NCBI RefSeq assembly: GCF_003369915.1
Contig: NC_046674.1
Coordinates: forward strand, 7,936,001 to 8,000,000
Direction of reading: 5' to 3'
Length of the DNA: 64,000 bases
Source: Drosophila miranda
Taxonomy: Eukaryota; Arthropoda; Insecta; Diptera; Drosophilidae
The notes below the pieces were generated by a model. The model saw nothing but the letters and a program-made list of their open reading frames with translations. It did no database searches and was not told where the DNA came from. Below are positions 35,330-49,218 of the stretch, piece after piece. The position numbers and the translations under genes are program-made. How positions within the stretch are numbered: position 1 is the stretch's first letter; each line of letters starts with the position of its first letter.

Positions 35330-37154
35330 GCTCCAAAACACGATTCAAAGGGAATCTTCATCTTTTTCGAGGCTCAGAGCAGCATCTGTATCTTTGTTCG
35401 AGAGACAAGTTCATTCATGCATAATTAGGCAGCATTTTTAATGACTAACCAATCAGCTGCCAACCGGTTTCAGTCGTTTCTTTTGTGGTCAGGTGTTGCA
35501 GCTGCATGGTTGTGCTACAAAAATCGGATCGAATGGTTAAGAGAAGATGCTTTGTTTATGTACACATTTATAAACGCTTTCCATGATTCTGCACCTCATT
35601 AATTACAAGTTCTTTTGAATTATCTCTTCATTAAAAATTGGGATTATTCCAACCAATCTAACATCCTTAGCCAAGATCTCCAAGGTAAAGACATACCCTT
35701 GATGGGCTAAGGATACTAACAAATTCGAGTGCAAAATACTTGTCGTTAAAACTAATTAAAACAAGTTAATTGCCTTTTGCGGAGGAGCGTGCAGGATGCG
35801 AGCATTTTGAAGTGCCACCAGCACACGTACAGCCTGACCTCCCAATTAGAGAACTAGAATAATAATAAAAACCGACGGCAATCCCGCCCCGTGTTACCCA
35901 GAGGGAGTCCAGAGTACGGAGTGCGGAGTCCGGCGAATCTGGAGCATCTAAGGCCACGTGACAAGCACCACAAAGCAGCGGCAGAAACAGCAGGAAGAAT
36001 GCGGTCCTTGCCGCACCATCGCCCGCACCCCTCAAAAACGGAGTCAATAAAAAGCCAAATGGCCATAAGAAATGGCCGGCAAAAGAACTCCAGGGGAAGA
36101 ACTGGCAAACAGAGGACACATTCGGGCTTAATGTGCGTTAAAAGGCAACCCTCCAGGACGCTGCGGAATGACTTTAAAGGAAATGCTTAAACCAAAGTTT
36201 TTGGTCAACTTGTGGGGGGGGCGGATTGGAGCCCTAAAAGCTATTGTTGGGAAATTAAATTCGAACTATGTGGGGGGAGGATTCTGCAGGACACGGACAC
36301 GACGTCCAGGTGGAGCGGAGGCAGAGAGCAAGCAGCTTTTGTTATTTTTACACTTCATTGCCGTGGAATTTACTTTGTTCGCCCTTTGTTTCCGACTTGG
36401 GACGCAGACGCAGGCAAGCGTAAAGATAAAACTTGTGTCGACTTATTCCTCGTCCTTTCTATATTCCTATTCGTCCTTGCTAGCCCCTAGGTGCGTGGTT
36501 GTGTGGCCGTATGGGTGTGTGGGTGGGTATATATGTATATGATTGTCATAATGTTGAGGCTTTCTGGCCAGCGTAAAGGGAACAAAATGAAATGAAAAGC
36601 TGTCACTGAACTGGAAAACCATCTCCGTTTGGCTTTCGTTTCGTTTCGTTTCGTTCCGTTTCAGAATTTGATGGCCCACAAAGGGCATATTTCTTAATAA
36701 TTCCCGCTGTAAGCAAATGTTCAATGATAGGCAGGCATGGGGCGTGACAACGACTCGATAAGGTTATCCGGCCTGTCGTCTGTCGCGTAAGACCTTCGTC
36801 CTAAAAAAGTTTTTATCTTTATTGAATTTGCACCTTGGCAGGCATTTCCATACTGCTCTTCCTCCAGATGATGATGCTGATGATGGTCTTGTTGTTAAAT
36901 ATTTTGACATTTGCCGCTTCCTCCTAAAAATGCTGACAACGTTTTCTCGCTTTATTATATTTATTTTGACAGCCCCTGTATAAGGTTATTATCCTCTCCA
37001 CCCTCCTTCCGAGATGTGTGTGTGCGTGCAATTTATGAAGTTCGAGTGCTGTTTAAACTTTTTACTTTATGGCTGTTGGTTTTTTCTGGGGGCTAACCCC
37101 AGAAGGCGGCTGATTAGTTAAAAGAGATTTATGCATGAGCCTCCTGTGCCCTTA

Positions 37155-37157
<3 letters not shown>

Positions 37158-37225
<68 letters not shown>
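37158..37225. repeat. (CA)n microsatellite
   Basis: About 34 uninterrupted CA units, then one T interruption and several more units to about 37234; the longest dinucleotide tract in the window. Confidence 0.97.
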
Positions 37226-37231
<6 letters not shown>

Positions 37232-40200
37232 ACACGAATTAATGTTTGAAGTTTATTTTTATAACGCATCGTCTGTTGCACGTGGCGTATGCGTACATTT
37301 TTCGATCGGCTTTAAGCTGCCGAAGCTTTAAGCCGCCTCCGAGCGGAAAACCAATTGACAAGTTTCCTCCTTACCCCTCCCAGTAAGCTGGTCATATAGT
37401 TTTTCATGCTGCTGCTGCTGCTGCTGATGCTGTTGTTGTTTGGGGGCGGTTGCCTACGTGACGTATACGTGATGGGGACAAATGTTGCCGACGCTGATTT
37501 TTAACACATGTTCCTTTCGGATATTGTGTGTCCTCTGTGTGTATATATGCGCTGCCTCGTATCGCATTGCAGACAGCAATTTAATTTGAAATTTAATGCC
37601 AAGCCTGCCAAGGCATCGCGTGCCCGGCATACACATTACAGCATTAGCAGCACAATTCCTTCTTCCAAAACTTTTTGCATGCTAATTAGGAACTGGGAGA
37701 AGAAAGAACTTATTTTAAGCGTGAAATTTGTCAGCTTTAAGTGCATTAGAATGCCAACAGAGCAGCAGCAGGCGTCAGGCTGTCACAAATAGTTGAGGAA
37801 AATTCCAAAAGGCCCGACAGCCAGAAGAGATCTCGGTCCAAAGCCAACGTGCTCGGCAAGTCAAGTGGGGCTTGGCATATGCCAAATAAACAGCGGAAAA
37901 TGGAAAATTAAAAAAAGGAAATATCAAGAGCGAATGAAAACATTCCGGCCATGATTAGACTTGGCCACGCTGGCAGCAGGCAGCAGGCAGCTCTCTTGAT
38001 GAATAGCTGAAGGATGCCATGCGACGTGCATGGCTGATGATGAGTGGCTTGAATGTAGAGGATGAACATCAGCAGCCGGGACACAATCAATCAAAAGAGT
38101 CGGAGGGCCAGCGGAGGGTGGCTTGTCATCAATCTTGTAGCCAAGTGCGTATGCGTATGCGAATGCGTAATGCGACCTCAATGAGATGCGCGGGCAGCGT
38201 AATTAATCAGATGTGGGAGAGGTTCAATATAACCCCTTTTCCCATAAATGCATTCTCTTCTCTCAGTCCCTGAAAAGTGCTGATAGCCAGTGCTAAATAT
38301 ATGTAAGGAAAAGTAAACAAATAATGTTCACTATTAAATTTGAAATATATATAAATCGAACATTTTCATATTAATGCTAGAATGTAGGTGAAACTCTTTC
38401 TTTTTAAAGTTTCCAATCTCGGAGCAAGTCTATTGATATACATTTTTTGTAATCTATGTGTAAGTGTTACAATTTCAGGGTTTTTTTTCGTTGGGTGCAG
38501 GGAAATGCGGTTAGTTCTGCATGAGAGAAGAAGCCAAAAGAGGAAGAGGGAGCGGGAGCGGATGGCAGACAGGCGCCGTCATGAATGCCATACAAAAGTC
38601 AACTGGACCCCCGACAATTGCACACAGGAAGTGTTGCAGTTGGTAATAGGAAACACACACAGAGACAGCCATCGGTGGATACAGCAAGGATGCGGCAGGA
38701 AAGGAAACAAAAGGCGGGACGGGGAGGATGCTGGGTAATTTCTGTTATATGCACGCTGACCCGCAATGGGAACACAGAGAACAAGACCCGCAAAAAGCGA
38801 ATGTGGAAGAGCAGCTGCCAGCACAACAATGTTTTAGTCGCTTCGAACAACTAAAGGGAACTTATGGGGGGGGATACTGCCTGTGTGTCACTAAAAATAT
38901 GCAAAAGTTTTCCAAGCTGCAGTTGGGGATGCTGCAATGGATGCTGCTCCCTGGAATCAGTCAGTCCTCTTCCCTATCCCTTTCATGGCAGTAGTCTATT
39001 ACTGGGTGAAATTTAATTTACTGCAAGTGCACAGGGACCAAAGGACAAACGGGGAGAGAGTGGCAACTCTTAGGATGTCGATGCGCACGATTTAATAGTT
39101 TCCTTGGCCAAGTTTTTTCTTTTACCAACTCCTAGTGTGTGTGGTAGCCGTTGAAAGAGAGGGAGATTTCCAACCAAATGGCAGACGTAAATTGATTTAA
39201 GTGCATGTCGCAGCATATTGGCCGAGGCAACTGCAGCTGGAACGGTGTCCTGACTGGGCAAGGACATGGACAAGGACTCCTGCCTGGACACTGGACTGGA
39301 GACTGGAGACTGTAGACTGGACTCTTCGACTGCCCTCTAAATCATTTAACAAGCTTCCCATGCTCGTTTGTTGCTTATAACATTTGCCTCGTAAAATTGT
39401 TTATGTGTCTGCAATGAGCGGTACATACCCCTCATCCCTGCACCCTCCCCCTTTCTGCTATAACTTCATTCACGAGACCAGGAGCAGCTGCTGTTTCCGC
39501 AACGGCATTGCACTCTAATCACATTTGGTGGAGCCCCCTCCAACTTGTAATTGGTTTACGCCGCTGCAGTGTCGGAGCTTTTAATGAAGTTTCCGGGACC
39601 GACGGGTCCGGCAAATAGAAGAAGAAGCAGAGGGAGTATGTGAGGGTAGAAAGCGGTGGCAAGTGGGAGAGAACTCTTGGCAGAGAGAGTGAGGTCGAGC
39701 ATGAAATAAAGTGTGTGTGGATGCAGGCAAACGATCGACAAATTGGTGGAGTGGCAGCTAATGGCACAGAAGCCCCACAGAGAGAGGTGGAGACGGGGAC
39801 GCGCCATGTGGGTCAAGTTCTTCAATGAGGCATGACGCATCCGAATTACAGCAATTCCATTAAAACATCCGAAAGATTTGGGGAATTACGAAACTGAAAA
39901 GAGTTTGGATAAGTGTTCTAAAAAGTCGAATAAGGCATGCTCTTAGGAAAATGTCCAAGAAAATGGGTATTCCCATTGCTTAATTGCTATAATTTACTTA
40001 ACAACTTGATCTTTCCACTTGCCACTATTCTCTGAAACCTTTAACTATAGAGAACAGAGAAAAGATTAGTATTCTATTGATTAATTAAATCTAGGGGATA
40101 ACTTTGTCTGTATCTATTCACCCATCAAACAAAACGATACAACCATAATTTACTTAAGATCTTTTGCTTCACAACTGAATATTACCCCCCCGAATGTGTG

Positions 40201-43200
40201 GCCAACTCCACTTTTGTAATCAATTTGGGTTACGAGCTAAGTACAAACATCCATAAACATTTCCCCAAAAGCGTTGACTATTAGGCCAAAGATTTAGCAC
40301 TCGTTGGATTCCCCCTTCTGAGTGTCGGCTGCCCTTGAAACACGCCTTGCCACGGTTCAAGGCTTCGGTGCTATGTGGAGTGCGGCATGTGGCAAGCCTA
40401 GGGAAGCAGTTGCAACACCCATAACACACGCCTTTATTTGGTTCCCGTTCCGTTCCCGTTTCCGTTCTAGTTCTAGTTTTCGTTGCGTTTCTTTTATTAT
40501 TTTTTGGGGCTGCCGCCAAACTTCTACGACATTGGCACTGGCGAATGATTTAAAACTTTTCTTGTTAGTTTCGTCTTTAACAAGTTTCTGTGGAGGCCAA
40601 ACTGGAGCGGGAAAGCCAATGCTCCTGCTCCTGCCCCTCTGAGAGAGCGAGAAGAGAGAAAGTACTAAGGCAGTAAGGAAACAAGGCCACCCATGGGTAC
40701 TATTTGCAGCCGGCAAAGTTGTAGGCAACAAATTAATTTAATGTCAGACACAAGACACAAACTTGTTGGGCTGTGGCTTGCATTCAACGGGACTACGCTT
40801 TAGCTTTTTTTTTGTTTCTGGGCCTTTGGATGAAGTGCCGTTGACATAAATTCATTTAGGGCCAACGCTAAAACGAAAGCCAACTTTTATGGATGCTAAA
40901 ATGTAAGTATTGTATGTGGCAACTAGTGGCTGGGCTTAGGACGTGAGTTGAGGGAGTGGCAGGTGGCACAATAAGGCGAATAGAGTGGAGTACGTATAGA
41001 GTAGGGTAATATTATGTTTATTTAAGCAACGCTAATGACATCCAGTAATGCTGTACGAGATGGCTTAAGGGCGAGAAGTTCCACCTGAAATTAAAATAAA
41101 ATCCGCTTAAGAAGTAGATGTAAATATAATACTATAATAATAGATAAACGATTGGGTACTCGTAAAATTCCTATAACATTTTTAAAGGAACGCAATGTAC
41201 CAGCATTTATGCCTAATAGTTTGCCGTACAATTAAATAATTTATTCATTAATTTTCTTCTCTAAATCTGTCGATAATTTCTATAATTGACCAATAGGTTA
41301 GATATCAAAGTAGTATACGTGGAAACACCTACATATAAACCCCCACGAATATCTTAGTATTCTGCCTCAGAAGCTTTAACCCTAATGCCTTTGCAGCTCT
41401 CCAAATGTCGCGGGAGACTTAACCCAAATCAGTAGCACTTACCTTTTGGCGAGAAGCCCAGCTACCTCCCTTCTCTCTTTCCCCGCTGCCCTTGTTCACT
41501 GACCATTTGGCCAGCTGAAATATGTACTCCGATTCCACACCGGACTGAAGCAGACCGCACTTACAATGCCATTTGCTGGCATTACATTCATTGCGAGGGC
41601 GGAAGGACCTTTGAGCTCAGCTCCACCGTCTCCCTCGCCGTCTGGGATAATTGCACTTGTCAGCATTTGTTTTACTCTGACCCCAAAAAGATACATTTAA
41701 TACCATATATTGTTCCCTTGTTTTATAGCTGAAAATGGCAAAAACATAAATTGCCATTGTGTGCGCTATAAAAGTGCAAATAAAGCAAACTAAAAGTTTG
41801 TACATTGTACATCTATATTGCATGAGAGAGACAAGTAAATGGTTCTGCTTCTGGTTCCTTTTCATTTCCTGATGTGGCAAATTTATTGCTTGCCATTTGA
41901 GCGTTTTTGTTGAATTATTGTAAACGTAAATTGAAAATGGCCAAGCGACCGAAAGGAGTAAAATAAATATCCGAGAATGTTGCTGCAACTTCTGCCTGAT
42001 GTTTCTTATTTTTTTGTGGAGGGGCGGGGCGGGTGTGTTCAGTGCAGCTTGAAACAAAAGCCAAACAATTGCATTACATGGCCAGATGAGCACAAGACCC
42101 ACAAAGAACTCAAGCTGTTTTTGCGGTAGGACTTTAAGGTATACTCTTACGGGGAGCAGACAAATTTATTCCGGCATTCACCCCCCAGCCCTCCCTTCCA
42201 CCCTTCCTGTCTAGACATTTGCATTTTTATTCAAATCAAAACCAAATTTCGCCACATACACAAAGGCCAAAAATCAATTTACTCTCAGCAAAAAAAGGGT
42301 CTGAAAGTGAAACAAATTGGGGTAGAAAGGGTTAACCATGACATCAGAGCCGAACCAGTCTTCGTAAAAGGATTAATGGGATTTTTAAATATATTCAGCG
42401 GGAGAGACACTCGAAAACTTGCAAATAAAATGTAAATATTTCATAGATAAATATATCAAATGCGAACGAACCCTTTCAAGCCTGCGGTTGAGGCCTTTGT
42501 TTAACCTTTTTTTTTGGGTTTACTTATCCTCTTTTGTTGGATATTTGGGGATGGAGTTTTAACCTGATTTTGACAGTCTTAATGGACTAACATAATGTTG
42601 TTGTCTGCTCATCGAATTAGTTTCTGGGAGGAAGTGGGGTCGAAATTCCGCACAGCTTAGCAGTTCATCAAACGCGTTGGCAGTTCAGTTCCCAAAGCGG
42701 CATCTAATCCAATTCAAAAATTGCAGGAGATTACGTGATCTGAAACGAAACAAAGCGAAGAAGACCCAAAGATGTCAAAGAGCTGCTGCTGCTGGCTCAA
42801 TTTTGTGTCAACGACGTAGTTCAGGTAATTTCCGTATAAACTTTGGCAGCCATTTTGTCGCTGACATTTTATTTATGTGCGCTCATAACTCAACTGTAAA
42901 TGCCGCACACACACTCACACAGAGACAGAGAGACGCGAAGCCACACACGGATACATTAGCTAGGACGCGGCGAGACATGGCAGGAGCCGAGTGCTCATAG
43001 TTTCCGTTTCCGCTTCCGTCGCAGAGTTGCCTGGCAGCGACGTCGCCTTCTTGCAAAATTAACAACAATGGCGGTGCTAAAGATGCCGCCTCATCCTCTA
43101 TGCAGCTGTTAGTGTGTGCGTGTGGCTTTTGTGGCTTTAAGTAGCAGAATGTGGCAGCTTTCCCCCTGCTGCCCTGGGCACCCATTTAGTTGCTGATTTT

Positions 43201-46200
43201 CTTATACTTTTTAGCGCTGGCATCATTTTACAGCGAGGCTTCTGTACGTGCAATGCATTTGGCCCCCACACACTCATGACTCTGAATGAGAATGAGAATG
43301 CGAATGCCAGTGTGAATGTGAATGTGAATATGAGTGTGGAGTTTGAGTGGAGGAGGTTAAGTGTAAAGGGCAGACGGGTGACAGAGGATTTATGTAGTCC
43401 TTTGCCCCGACACGGACCAATTGAAATGTCACGTCGGGCCGTGAATGTAAGCGTAATGAAGCGGTTAATGTTGCAAGCAGGAAGAAGGGCCAAAGGAATA
43501 TTAGAATGGAAGAGTTATGCCATCAATTGAATCAAATTTTATCGAATTGAATATATATATATATTCTAGAATAGATCCCTTTAATGATATGCTATCAAGT
43601 TAAGAAGTATGAGTATTGCCAGTCAAAAGAATATGGAAAATAGCAATAGGAATGTTCAAAATTATATGTAAAAGAATATATACGAGTATCAGTATCAGTA
43701 TATCCTATATACTTATAGGATTAACTTAAAATGTATGAAGAACGAAATCATATTTGATTACATATTTTAACAATGTATGTACATTGCTTCTCTCCATCAT
43801 AATCCGTTGTACAATCCTCAACTTAAGTGGCCAATAAATCGAATTCTGCCTCTATTTCCGCAAAATGCATTGGTTGAATACACCGTTTGGCTGATTTACA
43901 TTTAATAAGCCATTCAGGAAGCGTATAAACATAATTTGAATTAAAATTTATTTTCGCTATGCTGCGGTCAATCCGTTTGAGGCAATTGTATGCCAATTTT
44001 CCATAGAAACGATACATTCCTCATTGTCATACATACATATACATATATATATGTATACATACGTACACACATACACTAAAAAAAGGCAAATTGCGATATG
44101 AAATAGAATTTTATTTTATTCAAAAATAAATGTATATGAATATATTTAATGTATTTATATAAATATTTAAAAAACTAAAATTAAATCTGAAAATATTCAT
44201 TTGAAATAAGATCTATTTTTCATTTCAATATAAAATATATTTGAATCAAGTAAATCCAAATCATAATATGGGGGAACAAATTTGCTTCCAATATCCACTT
44301 TCGAAGCGAATCGATTGGTACACATTCTTAAATCTCAGTGTATTTATTCGATTCTCAATTATTTTTTTTTTGATGCCTGTACACCCCGTATATATTTTTG
44401 ATGTTGTGCATTTTGCCATTTTGCCATTTTCGCAACCCGTTTCTATGGCTGTGCTCATGTGCATGGAAAGCATTTTGAAATGTCAATCGAATGAATGTTT
44501 TATTTCTGATGATGATTCTGCAACAACAATTGTCAATTTATATGCGAGATCATAAATGGGTGTACGATATGGGGTAATGGCAGCTGGCATTTTGTTTAAT
44601 TCGCACGAATGGATGCGATTGATGCATTCGGAAGTTCCTCCACCCGTCCGTCCTTCGGTCCGTCCGTCAGTCCGTTTGGAAACTAAATATTTTAAAGTTT
44701 TACTTTTATCCGCAAGAAGTGTGCATGCGAGTATTGCGAGTAGTTCCTCTTAAATAGAACAGAACCGCACCAGAGCGAACCCAAAAACTTGTCCAGCAAG
44801 TTGACAGCAGAAGCAATTTGCGTCTTCACTTTCAGTGCTCTGACTCCTCTTGGATCCACGACTTGGTCTCGTTGTTGCCCCGCCTTGTGGCAATGAACTT
44901 TTGCGGGATGATGATGATGCAGCCAAGAATTGGTAGCTTACTTTATCTGCACGAGTATCTGTATCTATCAGTTGCCCATAGCTGTCAAACTTGTTTTGGC
45001 ATCCCAAAGAAACCGAAATGAAGCTTGTTTTCGGTTCGGTTCGGTTCTGTTCTGCTCTGTTGTGCTGGTGCTGGTGCTGTGGCTGGGTACATGTTGCATG
45101 CCCCATGTGGAATCCAATTGGCAGAAGGCAATCTTCACAAACGACTTTTGTTGACCTTAAGGATATAAAACGATAATGTTACGCTCTTATACAAATACTA
45201 TCGCTTGATACCGAATGCATATAAATGAGAGAAAAGGAGCCTTGAAAGATAACCTCCCACATCCAGCAAGATGAACTATCTGCCAGTAGGTAGAAATGCT
45301 TTAATATTAAGTTATAGCTCTCAGCTTTATTTGCGTAGTGTACACATACTATGTATGTATGGATGTGTGGCAAGGAGATGTAACATGGAAAACAATCAAA
45401 TGGCAGGGAAAATGCTGGCAAAAAGAACACGCAGAACACAGAAACCAGAACCCAGAAATGAGATAGGGAGGACAAAAGATTGCCTTAGGTTTCCCATTCA
45501 TGCATTCATTCATTCATTCATTCGCTCACCCATTCATTTTCTCACTCATTCAGTTGCCATAGCGTTTGTCTCTCTTGATTTTTTTTGCATGTGGGCCACG
45601 GGGTGTATACGTAATGTGTGTTCAGCCTGTATGGCGGCTTTTGTTCAACATGACAAAGACATGACAGCGACAGCAGCAGCAGCAGCAGCAACAGCGGCAG
45701 CAGCAAGAAAGGAACACTCGCAGCAATAAGAAAAAAAAAATATTGCGCTCTCGTAATGCTTTTAATGCTTTCAAAATTCTTCTTGGATTGATTTATGACA
45801 AGGAGCAAGAGGACCAGTGTCAAGACCAGAGGCAAGGCCAGAGCTAGAGTCAGAGCTAAGACCAGAATCAATAGCCAGCTTTAAAGGTCACAGCGAGTGG
45901 ATGAGAAAAGAGGGGATAAGGGCTTACAGGACAAGTTATGAGGATAGATCATTTTGTGGCTTTAAATTTATTGAAGCTGCTTGATTAATGTGGCAGCGCG
46001 TTCGCTTCCCCCAGAGCTCCTCCCTTTAATTTATTAGACAGGAGAATGACAACCGAAGCACTCCATTGTCACTAGAGCATTCATCAATTTCACTTACTTT
46101 CGCATTCTAATAGCAAAATGAAAGCCAGTGGCTGCAGGAAGACACAGAGACAGCCTGGTAAAGGAGGAAAGGAATGAATGATAGAACATAACAGGGAAAC

Positions 46201-48335
46201 GTCTATAGCCTTGGGTAAGGTAAACATTTTCCACCTCTTTGTTTGCCTTCCATTGAAAGTTCTCTCTGAGCTGTGCTGTCAGCTACATTCATTTTCGTAG
46301 CTGATTTGCATATAGAAAACTTGTTAATAATGCCAACTAAGTTGGGGCCCACACCGCTCTCTCCCCCAAAAAAGCAACAACTTTGCCATTTGCCGGCTTT
46401 GAGGAAAGTTTCGTGATTGAGTTTTTGACAGTTTCTCTGAGGGATTGTTACCATCCTACCATCCGGAGATGGAGAGGTGTCTGCCATAAGCTTGTTTTGA
46501 TTTTCCGTTTATTGTTTTTGCTCAGCTTCCTTGGAAAGGAAAAGTTTTCCATTGCTAATTGCTTGAGCTCATAATTAGAACAAATGCAAATGAGTGGCAT
46601 GGAATTTTTTGGGGGCTAGCCGCAGAACCTTTTTGCAATTTATGCAAATTACAGTTGTGCGTTAAAATTCACGACTAATTAGACCAAAAGTTAAATCGCA
46701 AGAAAAATTATGCCCCTTTTTATATGACTTTTTTGTGACGTCTGACAGTATTCTTGATGCTTCCACAATTTGCATAAATAAATGCAAATGAATGCTAAAC
46801 CAGAGAGACACAGGAAATACAATTGTCACACCAGGTGCATGCAACATTTATTCCGTTGCTCTTCCTGTACTCTAGACAAACTTTTTGGACAACATTTTGC
46901 ATGTTCAAAACTTGAACATATTACAGGAAAACGTCTCTGCAAGAGCTTTTTCACCCAAGTTTCGGAATATGATCCTCAAAGTTCCAGTCTTAGGGACTAC
47001 GATGACTGTTCAGAATCATTCACATCATAGCCGTATTTAAATACCGTTTGGAATCGGCGTGAATGCACCCAATGTTTGTGGCACCACAGGGTGGCTTTCA
47101 CATCGCTTTGGTTTGCATTTAAATGCGATTCCCTGAGCATTTTCAGAAGCATCGAATTAACACAAGTTAATTAACACATGGGCCAATTGGTGGTTTAAAC
47201 AATTACGATTAATTATTGTATTTTTCATTCTCCCTTCTATATGTAATTAATGTGGAAATGATATATATTATGGGACAGGAGTGGTAGAAAGGGGAAGGGT
47301 TGATGCTGTAAGGAACTTAACGCGACTGTGAGAGAGAGTAGAGGCAATTTAGCTGAGATCAATATACTAATAGAAAAGAGATACAGTAGAGCAGTAATAC
47401 TCTTTTTTTTATAAAAATTTAATCATTTACATTCATAACTCAAACTAGTTGTAAAGCTAGAACACATCCATAATGGCCTGAGTAATTTTAGGTCGCGGAA
47501 AGTTCAACTTTAAAAGTGTTTGGTTGCTGAAATTTGAATAGTGGTTTGGAAAAATCTATTCCACTTTATGTGGCTCCCCTTGAACAAGTCCTTTTGCCCA
47601 CTATAAATATCTTTAATCTCAAAATGTAACCCGAAAATGAGTTTGCAATTAGTATTTTAGTTTTGTGAATTTTCGCCAGTGCCCGCCCGCATTGATAGGC
47701 AACACAAAATGAGCAAAAACAGTGGCAACATTTTGGGGCTGACGCAGTTGCAATTAGCCCCGAAATGCGGTTCAATTAGCGTAGTGTACTGCTCTGGGCA
47801 GTGGGCAGTGGGCATTGGGTTGTGTGGTTGTGTGGTTGTGTGGGAGTGGCATTGACTGACAGCAGCTCTGGGCAGCTAGCCGCTAATTTGCATATTGCAT
47901 TACACGAAAATACCCAGAAACTATCTGCTGGAACTGCATTGGTTTCGTTTGTTTCGGACTTACAGCGGCGAGAGGAGGTGGATTCGGGCAGATAGAATCA
48001 GCTTTCCGCTCAGACCGAATCCGTACAATGCTTTTGGGCTTAATTAAAAATTGTCTGCCACATGCATGGCCATGGCCCGTATGCAGTGCACCAGTAATTC
48101 GATTTCCGCAGAACCCTTAACATTGTAAAGAATGGAAAACTCTATCTATCGCATGTTATCTACAATAATGCATTTCCCTGCAGGAAGAACCTTCCCTTTA
48201 AAGCAGGAATTGTCGCATCGATTTTGCCATAAGTGTCCTGTAATGCCCCGTTATCAGAAGGCGCGCGTTAACTCGCCAATAAGCGGCAAATCCTGCTCAC
48301 AGCGCCTGTCCCTCTGCCCTGTCTTCTCGGGTGAA

Positions 48336-48343
48336 TGGCTGGA

Positions 48344-48378
<35 letters not shown>
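48336..48378. repeat. (GGCT)n tandem repeat
   Basis: About ten tetramer units, one imperfect (GGAT) near the start. Confidence 0.9.
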
Positions 48379-49218
48379 GCATTTCTTTAAAGATAAAACT
48401 GGTGTGCTCCAACAACGGCGTAAACGTCAATTATGTGGGCGTACATCCCACGGCCCGGATGATTGAATGACTGGAAGCTCTCGTTGTCGAAAACAAAAAC
48501 TAAACAAACAGCATTCGGAACTGACGACAGACGCTTGAACCTCGTCACTGCCATGAGCAGAGCCAGGAGGAGGACCACGACCACGACCAGGAGCAGGAGC
48601 AGCAATCTACTGACATTTTTCGTGAAAGTAATCCGCTCGTTGGCAAAATGTTTGATTTATGTCAACGTAAAGCTGTCGTTGGTATGAGGCCATTAGACCA
48701 TTAGCCCGAAGCGGGACTATGCGGGTTCCCATACTCATGAGCGTAGTTCTGGGCTATAGGATATGGATATGGATAGATAGTGGAGTGTACTGGCACACAT
48801 TCGCACTTTGATTGGCTATTAAAACATCATTAAATGGCTCTTAATTACGTAAATGTTTGGCAAAATGTTTACTAATGTTCTACCATTGATTTTCAGTTCA
48901 TTGAATAAATGTATTTACTTACATTTACATGTATGTGTATGCTGTCTTTCACAGTTCTGAGCAAGCATAAATATCCTCATAGATGAAGACATAAGTAACA
49001 GAAGAGTTCGTTGTGTAGAGAGAACTATTTATCCCTTTAATATCATCTATTCCTGAGGGGATAGGTTGGAATTGTTTATAAAACCTTGTCTCAGAAAACC
49101 CCTCGAACAAGTTGTTTAGCTGTGTATTTTTCATAAGTCTAGATGACTTTATCGACTTGAATTTTGTAAAACTCTTATTTGCGAACTTGTGATTTTTACT
49201 GAGAATTAAACAAAGCTT

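Larger units (their letters stand above)
35330..49218. other. long intergenic stretch
   Basis: Nearly 14 kb with no supported exon on either strand. It is moderately AT-rich with scattered simple repeats: the (CA)n tract at 37158, CTG runs at 37411-37426, GAATGA/GTGAAT repeats at about 43283-43335, a palindromic TACATA/TATGTA stretch near 44030-44066, ATTC repeats at 45503-45522, (CAG)n near 45673-45690 and (GGCT)n at 48336. No transposon protein, RNA gene or splice-bounded frame was recognised. It may be intron or regulatory DNA of a neighbouring gene. Confidence 0.45.

Noticed and set aside
37131..37331. His-Thr repeat peptide
   Set aside because: It is translation of the (CA)n microsatellite.
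43276..43530. 84-codon Asn/Val-rich frame
   Set aside because: It follows a GAATGA/GTGAAT simple repeat.
44030..44066. Palindromic TACATA/TATGTA stretch as a possible hairpin RNA
   Set aside because: It is simple AT dinucleotide-like sequence; no stable loop or microRNA-like arm was evident.
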